NCBI RefSeq assembly: GCF_000988165.1
Contig: NW_020169317.1
Span: forward strand, 1-56,464
DNA: 56,464 nt
Source: Vairimorpha ceranae
Taxonomy: Eukaryota > Microsporidia > Nosematidae
Reading direction: 5' to 3'
The translations under genes and the position numbers were made by a program. Below are positions 9,374 through 18,257 of the stretch, piece after piece; position 1 is the first letter of the stretch, and the number at the start of each line of letters is the position of its first letter. Below the pieces are notes generated by a model, which made no database searches, was not told where the DNA came from, and was given only the letters and a program-made list of their open reading frames with translations.

Positions 9374-10694
9374 ACTTTCAATTATTTACCTTTACATTGT
9401 AAAAGTTCTTACGATATTAGAACTTTTTAAAAACAAAATTTGTTTAAAATAATGCATTCTAAGCTAAATATTTATGTTCTTTTATAATATGGGTGTTTTA
9501 ATATTGATTAATTAAAACAGACACTTAAAATGAAAACTTTAATTTTTAATTTATTATAAATAGAAAGAAAGTCTTTTTCAAAGCTACATTTTTTGATATA
9601 CAAACGTTAGAAGATTAAAAATTATTAATTTTAATTACTGTTATACATAAAATATTACATACATATTAATTATTTTGTAATTTGTTCTGTTCTTTGATTT
9701 ACATTCATAAAAATATAATGACTTTTTGACTTGAATTTGGATTAAATTCAAGTCAAGCTTTCTTATACTATTTTAATAAAATTAAAAATAAATAACTGCA
9801 GTATTAATAAATTCAATTTTTTTTATTGTATTGTTAAAAGCTATAAGCTAAATATTAAATTTTAAATTAAACAGTACCTTTATTTAATTAAATAAATATT
9901 AGTGAAGCCAGTCCTTATGCAAAATTCTCCCCCCTCCTACACAGAAGAAAAATATATCAGCTAAATTAATAATTATAAACCAGTTCCTTTTAAAATGTAA
10001 ATGATTAAAAAACAATAACGATTCAAAAACTAAAACTTTTAACACATTTTTAATTACATAAATCAAGTTTGTGCACGTTTTTAAATATTAATTTCAATAT
10101 TTCGCTGTATTTATCTGTTATAGAAAATTAACTAAATAAAATTTATTAATCTTCAGTTTATATCCTATGGTCATTTCTTTAATTAGTTTTTTTTTACATT
10201 CCATTTTCTAGAACTTATTTTGATTTATTTTTTTGGCCAGTCATAAGTGAACACGTTGTCCAATGGTTGACTGTAGAATAAAAGGTGTCTAAGACAACAT
10301 TGTTATAAAATATTTTTTTAAAAGAATAAAATGAAAAATTTAGTATATTTTTATCAAAAAATCTTTGACTTTTGTTTCTTGATAAATATGTAAAGAACTT
10401 ATATTTTTGACTACAAAAATTAACATTTTTCGTCTTTAAAAATTTTTCTTTATCTATTAAAATACTAATAATTATTATCAACAACACTTTTATTTGAATT
10501 GTTTTCTTTCTGCATGAGATAAAAAATTGAAAATATTAAAGGAAATTATAATTAACAATAAGGATAATGGGAACTTGGTATTTCGACAATAATTATAAAT
10601 AAAAATTTTTTCTGCTATCAATATTAATGCTGTTTTTTTATGTAAAAAATAAAAAAAACACATTAATTTGGGTATAGATAGTTATTTAGTAATT
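9374..10694. other. Long AT-rich intergenic region
   Basis: About 1.3 kb without a convincing gene. It holds one strong hairpin (9726-9756). Near 10215-10300, a minus-strand frame containing STVNHWTTCSLMTG faintly recalls the HSTVNHS...TG stretch of ISXO2-like transposases, but this is too short to call. The rest is low-complexity A/T. Confidence 0.4.
9726..9756. repeat. Perfect 13-bp hairpin
   Basis: TTGACTTGAATTT (9726-9738), loop GGATT, then AAATTCAAGTCAA (9744-9756), a perfect 13-bp stem. It lies in a long gene-free stretch far from the nearest stop codon, so a terminator role is unlikely. It could be the remnant of a foldback element. Confidence 0.6.
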
Positions 10695-10814
10695 TTATAC
10701 ACAAGCCTTTAGTTGTCCCGTTCCACCATTCAATTCTATGGGTTCCTTCATTCCAGCATACTCTTCTCTGCCCTCATTTTCTTCAGTGTCCACCTTTTTT
10801 CGGCGACTGTCCAT
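10695..10814 (-). CDS. Short charged ORF in a GC-rich island
   Basis: The first ATG in this minus-strand frame is at 10814 and gives 39 residues, beginning MDSRRKKVDTEENEG and ending GGTGQLKACV. The frame stays open upstream to beyond 10950 (LQLKLESRIEDFIQSRILKNL) but offers only a TTG there, inside the cyclophilin coding region on the other strand. GC content across about 10700-10870 is clearly higher than in neighbouring genes, and the residue composition (K, E, R, few stops) looks coding. It may be the 3' part of a gene whose start is spliced or lost, or a transferred fragment. No family recognised. Confidence 0.4.
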   Translation of the reverse strand: MDSRRKKVDTEENEGREEYAGMKEPIELNGGTGQLKACV

Positions 10815-10922
10815 AGTCAGGTTTTTAAGTATTCTGGATTGAATAAAATCTTCAATTCGGCTCTCCAGCTTTAGTTGTAAAAAATACACCTTTTTTAAAA
10901 AATTATAATTTTTTTTACCCCA

Positions 10923-11432
10923 ATGTCCAGTAAATGTTTCTTTGATATTCAAATCGGAAACAGCAACCCAAAAAGAATTAAATTTTTACTTTATGATGAT
11001 GTGGTACCCAAGACTACAAGAAATTTTAGAGAACTTTGTACTCAAGAGGCACCTCATGGCTACAAAAAATCTGTTTTTCACAGGATTATTCCAGATTTTA
11101 TGGCGCAGGGGGGAGATTTTACCCATGGAACAGGTGTAGGAGGAAAAAGTATCTATGGTTCTAAATTCGAGGATGAAAATTTTATTAAAAAGCATGATAA
11201 GAAGTATTTATTAAGCATGGCCAATGCAGGTCCTAATACTAATGGGTCACAATTTTTTATTACTTTTAATAAATGCGACTGGCTTAACAATAAACATGTT
11301 GTATTTGGGGAAGTTATATATGATGATAAAAAAGAGCTTGAGATACTAAAAGAAATGGAGGCAGTTGGCTCTCAAGGTGGTAAACCTAAAGAAATAGTTA
11401 AAATAGTAGATTCAGGAATTGTTGAAAAATAA
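10923..11432 (+). CDS. Cyclophilin A-type peptidyl-prolyl isomerase
   Basis: A 169-residue single-domain cyclophilin, of standard length, catalysing cis-trans isomerisation of Xaa-Pro bonds; cytosolic, as there is no signal or tail. Active-site residues are all visible: Arg54 in FHRIIPDFM, Phe59, Gln62 in AQGGDF, the [13 protein letters not shown] block (101-113), Trp120 (the cyclosporin-binding position) and His125. It carries an N-terminal [12 protein letters not shown] strand. The start is supported by ACCCCA directly before the ATG. The stop lies one base from the stop of the convergent acyltransferase gene, so the two transcripts must overlap at their 3' ends. Confidence 0.97.
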   Translation: MSSKCFFDIQIGNSNPKRIKFLLYDDVVPKTTRNFRELCTQEAPHGYKKSVFHRIIPDFMAQGGDFTHGTGVGGKSIYGSKFEDENFIKKHDKKYLLSMANAGPNTNGSQFFITFNKCDWLNNKHVVFGEVIYDDKKELEILKEMEAVGSQGGKPKEIVKIVDSGIVEK

Positions 11433-11433
11433 A

Positions 11434-12042
11434 TTATTTTAATAATTTATTAAATTCTTCTTTATCTTTATAAGTAAATTTTACTTGTTTAAGATTACTT
11501 ATTTTTATTAAATCCTTTGGATCTTGTGTTTGTTTAAAATTTATTTCAATTTTATTTTCATTTGACAATAAGCTTGCAAGATATCTAATATAACTTCCAT
11601 AACAATATACTTCTGTATATTTTATACAACAAACACTATCTATCTTAAAATTACAATTGTAATTTAAAATAGATTTATTATTTGTGGAAGTACCTTCAAC
11701 AAAAACAATACAAGGCTTAGTAATCCTTTTAATTAAAAATTGATTTTTATCATAAAAATTTCCACATCTCAAAAAATAAAAATTTTTTATACCAAGGATA
11801 TATTTTAATATTGGTATATCAAAAGTAGATGCTGAGTTACAAATCATTGTCTTTGGTTGTTGATTTATCTTTCCTGAAATCTTAATAGAAAACAGTAATT
11901 TAAAAAATATTGGATGAAGTTTACTCAGAAGATAAATAGGGCAGAATATTAAACATTTAAAAATGCTATAACTTCTTAATTTTCCCTGTACAAAAGGATT
12001 TATACCAGTAAATGGGTCATTAAATTTACTAAATTTTTCCAT
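11434..12042 (-). CDS. PlsC-like acyltransferase lacking the catalytic His
   Basis: The protein has 202 residues. A hydrophobic segment at about 27-55 (SIFKCLIFCPIYLLSKLHPIFF) is followed by an acyltransferase fold. The canonical N-H-x-S-x-x-D motif I appears as NSASTFD, so Ser replaces His. The third motif appears as VFVEGTSTNNKSIL, like the FPEGTTSNG box of lysophospholipid acyltransferases (Vps66/Loa1 type). It probably sits on the ER membrane in phospholipid remodelling, but without the His it may be inactive or bind lipid only. It is much shorter than fungal relatives (about 300). The start is supported by AAGCCCAT before the ATG. Convergent with cyclophilin. Confidence 0.85.
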   Translation of the reverse strand: MEKFSKFNDPFTGINPFVQGKLRSYSIFKCLIFCPIYLLSKLHPIFFKLLFSIKISGKINQQPKTMICNSASTFDIPILKYILGIKNFYFLRCGNFYDKNQFLIKRITKPCIVFVEGTSTNNKSILNYNCNFKIDSVCCIKYTEVYCYGSYIRYLASLLSNENKIEINFKQTQDPKDLIKISNLKQVKFTYKDKEEFNKLLK

Positions 12043-12360
12043 ATGGGCTTTTTTAAAATTTCTTTATGGATAAAGAAAAACTTTGAGAATTGTAGTTTTA
12101 GAAGTGAGATTAATTAGTGATATTGTTTATATTTAATTTTTAAATAACTGGAATATATTCTACAATAATAAATGTTTATTTTAAAATATAAATGAACTAT
12201 TTAAATAAGTAGCCATTTATGATTAGACAAAAAAAATTTTAAACAACGATGTAAAGAAATTATAGGTGTAATTTTTCTTTAAATGTCAAATCAACATTTA
12301 AAATTTTATTTGTCAGGTTTAAAACATTTTTTAAATATTGACATTTTGCTTCTGTTTTAA
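12043..12360. other. Divergent promoter region
   Basis: 318 bp between the diverging acyltransferase gene and the unknown gene at 12361. It is AT-rich, with no repeat or small ORF that I can support. Confidence 0.35.
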
Positions 12361-12921
12361 ATGCAAAATGAAGAGTACACTTTTACTACAGAAAGTTATT
12401 TTGAATATAAAGGAGTCTTAGAGATGTATACAATATATTTCTATACAACATACATGTTGATAAACAGTGACATACTACAATATTCTAAGATTCAAAAAGT
12501 ATCTAAATATAAAACAGGCTTAAGGATAATTACAACAAATAAAGATGTACTTGACATTCCTTGTGAACAAGAAGTTAAGCGGAAAATTTTTAACTTTTTT
12601 AAATGTTTAAATGAAAACTCTGAATCTGTAGATTTAAACAAAATAATAGGAACAGCTGTTATAAAATTTGGAGAAAACAATTTTTTAGTTTATATGAAAA
12701 ATACATCTTATGAAGATTTTAGAAAATTGGTATTGAAAAGAATTGCATTTCATTTTTATCCTAAAGATAAGCACCAGATTAATTTGGAACATTTTGAAGA
12801 GTTTAAATTTTTTATTAAAGAATCTAAAACACTGATTCCTTTGGAAAATAATTCTGATTTAGGAGGTGCATTATTTCATTTTAATAAGAGGTTAAATGTA
12901 TTTATTACAAATGAGAAATAA
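12361..12921 (+). CDS. Hypothetical protein, possible PH-like N-terminus
   Basis: This 186-residue soluble protein has no signal peptide or membrane span. Residues 40-80 (ILQYSKIQKVSKYKTGLRII) followed by an alternating strand and a helix (EVKRKIFNFFKCLNE) resemble the end of a PH/GRAM-like beta sandwich. This is only a secondary-structure impression. The C-terminal half is mixed alpha/beta with clusters of Lys and Phe. No catalytic motif is seen. The reading frame is clean with AT-biased codons like its neighbours. No C-run precedes the ATG. Confidence 0.8.
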   Translation: MQNEEYTFTTESYFEYKGVLEMYTIYFYTTYMLINSDILQYSKIQKVSKYKTGLRIITTNKDVLDIPCEQEVKRKIFNFFKCLNENSESVDLNKIIGTAVIKFGENNFLVYMKNTSYEDFRKLVLKRIAFHFYPKDKHQINLEHFEEFKFFIKESKTLIPLENNSDLGGALFHFNKRLNVFITNEK

Positions 12922-13395
12922 AAGTGTATTTAAATGTAGGTTTTTTTAAAAAAAATTAAAAGCATAAAAATTTATTAAATTAACTTTACAGTTAAAATTA
13001 CACATGTTTTAAATTAATTATAAAGATTAAATATTAATTTTAATTACAAGACTATAAGCATTTTTTGTCATATAGTGATATAAAATTGAGATAAGTAAAA
13101 TATACATATTTACAAAATTTATATATATTAAATATAACAATATTTTAAATGTAACAACATTTAAATGTACCGCCTTTCTTATGTTATGTATTCAGTAAAA
13201 TATTTAACATTTTACTTTATGCATAACAAAAAAAATATCAATACATTGCATTTTTAATAAAATTTTGCACTATAAACACCAACTTATTTCTGATAAGATG
13301 GTTTTACCCCTTTTGTGTAGTTCTTTAGTGCAGATGTACCCCTTTTTGTTTATTGGTTTATTCTTCTTTATAAAAATTTCATTCCCCCGAAAACA
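12922..13395. other. Upstream region of the myosin gene
   Basis: 474 bp, mostly A/T runs. The last 90 bp contain two related blocks, TACCCCTTTTGT (about 13308) and TACCCCTTTTT (about 13334), and then CATTCCCCCGAAAACA directly before the myosin ATG. The repeated C-runs may be alternative start-site signals. No gene is seen. Confidence 0.4.
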
Positions 13396-16300
13396 ATGAA
13401 CACAGATGATTTATGCAAATTATGTAATACAACAGAAGAAAAACTTGTTAAAGTTTTACAAGATAGATATCTTACGAACAAAATATACACTAACGCGGGG
13501 TTAGTATTAATTTCTATAAATCCATATACAAATTTAGACTTATATGGAATTAATATAATGAATGCTTATTTTAATTCTACATCCTGTGATCCACACATTT
13601 ATGGTGTGTGTGAAAGTGCCTATCAAGATATGATTTTTTCAGATCAAACAATTTTAATCTCTGGAGAAAGCGGATCTGGAAAAACAGAAAATACAAAATT
13701 ATTACAAGATTATTTAATTGTAAGAACAGGTACAAATAAAGATTTAAAAGAAAAAATTGAAGCATTGACTATTATATTGGAAAGCTTTGGTAATGCAAAA
13801 ACTGCTTTAAATGATAATAGTAGTCGTGTAGGTAAAATGATAAGCTATTTTATAAATGAAACTATTCGAGGTATAAAAGTTAATACTTTTTTATTGGAAA
13901 AAAGTAGGGTTACACACCAAAACAAAGATGAATCAAATTTTAATATATTTTATCAACTGTGTACTTATAAAAATATTAATATTAAAAATGACTATATTGA
14001 TACAACAAATAGAAAATGTAATGATTATAAAAATATAAAAAATGCTTTATATAATCTTGGATTTAGTGATGTTAAATTTATTGAAAATGTTTTGTTGGTT
14101 ATTTTATACTTTGGATTTATGCAATTTGTCTATAAAAATAAAAAAATATGCATAAAAGATGAGAAGCATGTAAATTTTATTTGTCAAACTTTAAAAATTG
14201 ATCAAAATCTTTTAGAAAGTGTTTTACTTAAAAAGGAAATTAAGGTTAATGAAGAGTTACTTGTAAAATTTAACACAGTTGAAGAGGCAATAACAATAAG
14301 AGACAGTATTAGTAGATCATTGTATGTAAAAATTTTTGATTTTATTGTCCAGAATGTTAATACCACTCTTAATGCTCCATGTGGACATTGTATAAATATT
14401 TTAGATATTTTTGGATTTGAAATATTTAATCAAAACTCTTTAGATCAATTATGCATTAATTATGCTAATGAAAAAATACAAAATGATTTTATACAAAAAA
14501 TTTTTGAAAAAAAACAAGAAGAATATAAAAAAGAACTCGAAAATTATGAATTTGTGCCATATGCCTCAAATTCTTCTTTAATTTATGAAATGGAAAGAAG
14601 ATGTGGTTTGTTTGATTTAATTGATGAAGAAAGTAAAAGCAAGTTTGGGAATACTGATAACTTAAGAACAAAAATCATGTCATATATAAAAAAAGGTATA
14701 AAATTTAAATCTAATGATAAATTAATTGTTAAACATTTTGTAAAAGATGTAGAATATGATATTAATAATTTTATAACAAAAAATAGAGAAGTGAAAATTC
14801 AAAAAGATATTTTTAAAAATGTATTTAACTTAAGTTCAAACAATACAACTGTTATCAGTTCATTTTTCTGCTCACTTAAAAATTTACTTCAAATTATTAA
14901 CAGTACACAAGTTAAATATATAAGATGTATAAAACCTAATGAATGTAAATCTAATTCTTTTGATAGAAAAATAGTGTATAATCAATTAGTAAATACAGGA
15001 ATTTTAGAAGTTATTAAGATTAATAGGCAGATTTTCACCTATGAAATGAACAAAGTTGAATGGTATAAAAAATATCTTAAATATAAAAAAGTTATAGAAG
15101 GAAAAACTAAAGTTTATTTTAATACCGATGTAAAGATAGGGATTGAATCAGTTGAAAGACTTATAGATAGTCGAAAAAATAAGGTTTTAGAATGGTTTAT
15201 AAGAAAGTTAATAGATAAAAAAGAAGGAATAAATAAATGGTTTTCTAATTCTGACACTGGTGTGGAACAAGAGATAGTCGCTATTGAACAAAATATTAAT
15301 AACAAACAATTAAAAGAAAGTTATTCTAATTTGATTTGTGAACAATCTGAAACAATTAAAGAATTTGTTGAAGATAAATCGAATATAAATATATTTCCAA
15401 ACATTGAAATGTGCGAAATAGATGGAAATTTGGAAAATTCGAAAAAAGATGGAATCAAATTTAATGATCAATCTAAAATAAAAAAATTAAGTACATTAGA
15501 AGATATGATTAGCGATTTGTTTGATGAAAATGAAGATGAAAGTTTATTTTTGATTAATTCAAACAAAAACATGCCTGAGAAAGAATCTATAAATGAACAT
15601 ATTCCTACTAGTTCTAATAACAAGCACTCCATTGATATTTTTAATGTAGAAGACACGAGATGTGAGGATAAAACAGAAGACTCTAAGAGCAGTATAACAG
15701 AACAGATTGAAATAAAATCATGTGATATAGAAAACAAAGATACTGCTGAACAAAAAGAAATTTTAATTTCTGAAATAAATAAACAATCAGTAAATGATGT
15801 TATAATAGATATAGATAAAATAACAAGCGAATTTCATCCAGTTGATGTATCAGAACCAATAGCATCTGTAGAGGTATCAGAACAAATAGTTCCTGTAGAG
15901 GCGCCAGAACCAATAGCATCTGTAGAGGTAATAGAACCAATAGCACCTGTAGAGGCACCAGAACCAGTGGTTCCTGTAGAGGCATTAGAACCAATAGCAT
16001 CTGTAGAGGTATCAGAACCAATAGCACCTGTAGAGGCACCAGAACCAGTGGTTCCTGTAGAGGCACCAGAATCAATAGCACTTGTAGAGGTATTAGAACC
16101 AGTGGTTCCTGTAGAGGCATCAGAAACAGTGGTTGATAAGCATTTTCCTGACGACATTCCAGAAACACTTTTGATTGAAAATAACGATAATTTAAAAATT
16201 GAAAATCAACAACATGATATTTTATACGATCGACCAAACCTAGATATTGTACCTTCAACCAGTTCTTGCCTTAATTGTGAGAATTTAAATTTAAAATATA

Positions 16301-17310
16301 AGTTTGTAAGTGAAGCCTTGAAGGAAGCAAATCTCAGACTATCAGAATTAAATTATGGATTTTTAGAAAATGCATCAAGTCTTTTTAGTAAGCTATTTTT
16401 TATCTACCTTGATAATATTCCAGTATCTGAATCATGTCCTAGATCTGAGTGTTTGTCGTTTGCACATGCTGCCTTTTTAATAACCAGGCGATCTAATAAA
16501 AATATCAAGGAAGCAGTTTCGGTTTTTACAGAAGAAATATCACTACGGTTAAAGTTTTTTGAGAGAAATATTGATCATGTTGTGTTCTTTTTAAGTAATC
16601 TGATTGAATATTCAAAATTAGTTGGAGTAAATAACGATTTAAATGATTTAATACATACACTTCATGTATATTTATCAGAATATTATCTTGATAATTTGAG
16701 GGAGTACATCCCTTTTTCTATTACAGAACATCAAGAATTATCCAATTTCAGATGTAGTGATTCTTTTATAAAAAAAATATTTAAGCCTGTGAGTCCAATA
16801 AAATTAATAAAAACGTTAGATAACATTTATTCACAGTTAAATTTTTACTATTTAGATGAAGATTACAAGATTTCCATTCTTAATTTTCTACTAGATAACA
16901 TTAATACGGGAATATTTAACAATTTATTGATTAAGAAAAACTTTTTAAATTTTAATAGATGTATACAAATAAATTACAATCTTAATAAAATATTTACATG
17001 GCTTAGGAAAATTAGTTATGTTAAGGGAATAGATAACTTTAAACATACATTAGAAGTTATTAAGTTAGTAAATTTTTGTGCTTCTGGTGATGTTAAGACA
17101 GATGGTGTTTATAAAAATTTTGATTTATTGACGGTAGCACAAATTAATACATTTTTGATAAAAATGGGATTTAAAAGCGAAGATGTCAAGGAAAATGTTT
17201 TTATTACAGGTAAACCACTAGCAACAGAAATTAGAGTTAATCGAATTGAAGAGAATTTTGTTGTACCCAGGTATATTGATGGTTCTGATTTAGAATTTGT
17301 ATTTAAATAA
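13396..17310 (+). CDS. Myosin heavy chain, class-V-like, without IQ motifs
   Basis: A 1304-residue actin-based motor. The motor domain covers about 1-620: P-loop GESGSGKT (90-97), switch I NDNSSRVGK, the LEKSRVT block, switch II LDIFGFEIF, relay helix with NYANEKIQ, and YIRCIKPNE. The lever arm is nearly absent, since no IQxxxR motif follows the converter. Next comes an acidic, Ser/Glu/Asp-rich linker (about 640-810), then ten 9-residue repeats (15853-16122) of the type EPIAPVEAP. The C-terminal 300 residues resemble a DIL cargo domain (SLFSKLFFIYL, then NNLLIKKNFLNFNRCIQINYNL), as in class V. It likely carries cargo in the parasite cell. The start is supported by CCCCCGAAAACA before the ATG. 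Confidence 0.95.
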   Translation: MNTDDLCKLCNTTEEKLVKVLQDRYLTNKIYTNAGLVLISINPYTNLDLYGINIMNAYFNSTSCDPHIYGVCESAYQDMIFSDQTILISGESGSGKTENTKLLQDYLIVRTGTNKDLKEKIEALTIILESFGNAKTALNDNSSRVGKMISYFINETIRGIKVNTFLLEKSRVTHQNKDESNFNIFYQLCTYKNINIKNDYIDTTNRKCNDYKNIKNALYNLGFSDVKFIENVLLVILYFGFMQFVYKNKKICIKDEKHVNFICQTLKIDQNLLESVLLKKEIKVNEELLVKFNTVEEAITIRDSISRSLYVKIFDFIVQNVNTTLNAPCGHCINILDIFGFEIFNQNSLDQLCINYANEKIQNDFIQKIFEKKQEEYKKELENYEFVPYASNSSLIYEMERRCGLFDLIDEESKSKFGNTDNLRTKIMSYIKKGIKFKSNDKLIVKHFVKDVEYDINNFITKNREVKIQKDIFKNVFNLSSNNTTVISSFFCSLKNLLQIINSTQVKYIRCIKPNECKSNSFDRKIVYNQLVNTGILEVIKINRQIFTYEMNKVEWYKKYLKYKKVIEGKTKVYFNTDVKIGIESVERLIDSRKNKVLEWFIRKLIDKKEGINKWFSNSDTGVEQEIVAIEQNINNKQLKESYSNLICEQSETIKEFVEDKSNINIFPNIEMCEIDGNLENSKKDGIKFNDQSKIKKLSTLEDMISDLFDENEDESLFLINSNKNMPEKESINEHIPTSSNNKHSIDIFNVEDTRCEDKTEDSKSSITEQIEIKSCDIENKDTAEQKEILISEINKQSVNDVIIDIDKITSEFHPVDVSEPIASVEVSEQIVPVEAPEPIASVEVIEPIAPVEAPEPVVPVEALEPIASVEVSEPIAPVEAPEPVVPVEAPESIALVEVLEPVVPVEASETVVDKHFPDDIPETLLIENNDNLKIENQQHDILYDRPNLDIVPSTSSCLNCENLNLKYKFVSEALKEANLRLSELNYGFLENASSLFSKLFFIYLDNIPVSESCPRSECLSFAHAAFLITRRSNKNIKEAVSVFTEEISLRLKFFERNIDHVVFFLSNLIEYSKLVGVNNDLNDLIHTLHVYLSEYYLDNLREYIPFSITEHQELSNFRCSDSFIKKIFKPVSPIKLIKTLDNIYSQLNFYYLDEDYKISILNFLLDNINTGIFNNLLIKKNFLNFNRCIQINYNLNKIFTWLRKISYVKGIDNFKHTLEVIKLVNFCASGDVKTDGVYKNFDLLTVAQINTFLIKMGFKSEDVKENVFITGKPLATEIRVNRIEENFVVPRYIDGSDLEFVFK
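15853..16122 (+). repeat. Ten 27-bp tandem repeats inside the myosin gene
   Basis: Ten in-frame units of 27 bp encode 9-residue units such as EPIASVEVS, EPIAPVEAP and EPVVPVEAP. Alternating unit types suggest expansion by two- and three-unit steps. The region is GC-richer than the rest of the gene and open in antisense frames too, as expected from its regular composition. The Pro/Glu/Val pattern predicts an extended spacer between linker and cargo domain. Confidence 0.9.
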
Positions 17311-17524
17311 ATGATTTGTAACTTTAATGTAAATAATTAAATTAAATTTTATATTACACCGCGTTGTGTCATTTACATAAACATCATTGTTATACTTAAA
17401 AATTCATTAAAAAGTGTAGAAACTTTTGATTAAAAAATTTTAATTGTAAATACCTTAAATAATTTCTAGTGTTATCTTAAATATAATAACTATTTATAAA
17501 TTAAAATTATAAAATGTTATTTTT

Positions 17525-17665
17525 TTATTTAACTTCATTAACAATAATTGTTCTATTAGACAATTTAAAATATTCTATATTACTAGAAAAATAGTAAAAA
17601 ATCCTCATTATTATTATATCATCATTTTTAAATATAAATTGTTTTATTTTGTCTAAACTTACCAT
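17525..17665 (-). CDS. Small ORF of unknown function (46 residues)
   Basis: A minus-strand frame from ATG at 17665 to TAA at 17525 encodes a 46-residue peptide, starting MVSLDKIKQFIFKND and ending LSNRTIIVNEVK. It shows a plausible amphipathic helix-strand composition with balanced Lys/Asp/Glu, unlike the random low-complexity translation of surrounding A/T DNA. It begins ATGGTAAGT, which also looks like a 5' splice site, but splicing directly to the nearby CTAG would create a stop. No C-run precedes it. It lies 34 bp beyond the stop of the Tad2 gene on the same strand. May be a real microprotein or chance. Confidence 0.35.
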   Translation of the reverse strand: MVSLDKIKQFIFKNDDIIIMRIFYYFSSNIEYFKLSNRTIIVNEVK

Positions 17666-17699
17666 TTATTTTATACTATTATATTAAAATTAATATATT

Positions 17700-18137
17700 T
17701 TAAGAATATTTTTTCTTTCTTATTTCCTCGGGTAAATTAAAATTCTCTCTTTTATAAAATTTCTGAAGTATCTGATAACATTTTGCATCATTTAAGTTAT
17801 GTAAAAAGTCTTTATTGTTTTTAATAACACTAGTACCACCAAATATACTATTTTTACATCCATAATACACAGTACAATTAATTCTTTCTAATATTCCTAG
17901 ACACATTACACATGGCTCACATGTAATATAAAATATTAGATTAGAATACAGATTGTTAACTTTAGATAAAGCGTTTAACTCTGCATGGGCTAAGGGAGTG
18001 TGAAGCTTATTAGTTAAGTTGTGTGACTTACTGATAATTATACCATTTTTTACTATTACACAACCAACAGGGACTTCATGATTTTCATAAGCTAGAACTG
18101 CTTGTAAATACGCTTGATTTAAAAAAAAATTGTGCAT
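17700..18137 (-). CDS. TAD2: tRNA-specific adenosine deaminase, catalytic subunit
   Basis: The protein has 145 residues when started at 18137. It deaminates A34 to inosine in tRNA anticodons as the catalytic half of the Tad2/Tad3 heterodimer. The zinc site is complete: HAE at 51-53 (Glu53 is the proton shuttle) and CEPCVMC with Cys76 and Cys79. A further upstream ATG at 18257 would add 40 very hydrophobic residues. I prefer 18137 because TACCCTTCCCTTTT lies directly before it, the start-proximal C-run of this genome, and because it gives the normal family N-terminus. Inosine tRNAs remain necessary even in reduced genomes, consistent with retention. Confidence 0.93.
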   Translation of the reverse strand: MHNFFLNQAYLQAVLAYENHEVPVGCVIVKNGIIISKSHNLTNKLHTPLAHAELNALSKVNNLYSNLIFYITCEPCVMCLGILERINCTVYYGCKNSIFGGTSVIKNNKDFLHNLNDAKCYQILQKFYKRENFNLPEEIRKKKYS

Positions 18138-18153
18138 AAAAGGGAAGGGTAAA
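18138..18153 (-). promoter_or_regulatory. C-run deciding the TAD2 start
   Basis: On the minus strand ACCCTTCCCTTTT abuts the ATG at 18137. The upstream ATG at 18257 has no such run. Confidence 0.65.
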
Positions 18154-18257
18154 GTAAAAATAATATAAAACAAAAAGAATATAATAAATTTTAATAATGA
18201 ATAAATATAAATAACATTATACAAGTAATATAAGTTAATGATATCTGTACTGCACAA

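Noticed and set aside
10215..10487. Minus-strand 90-residue frame as a gene
   Set aside because: Low-complexity translation; a possible trace of an ISXO2-like motif (STVNHW..TG) is too short and one residue off the family spacing.
15800..16258. Two antisense open frames over the myosin repeat
   Set aside because: They are a by-product of the regular 27-bp repeat in the sense strand; their repetitive translations mirror it.
17586..17662. Intron beginning GTAAGT directly after ATG at 17665
   Set aside because: Splicing to the CTAG near 17586 puts TAA right after the ATG; the unspliced frame is open instead.
18138..18257. Forty-residue hydrophobic N-terminal extension of TAD2
   Set aside because: Contains the C-run start signal and does not match the family; the internal Met at 18137 is preferred.
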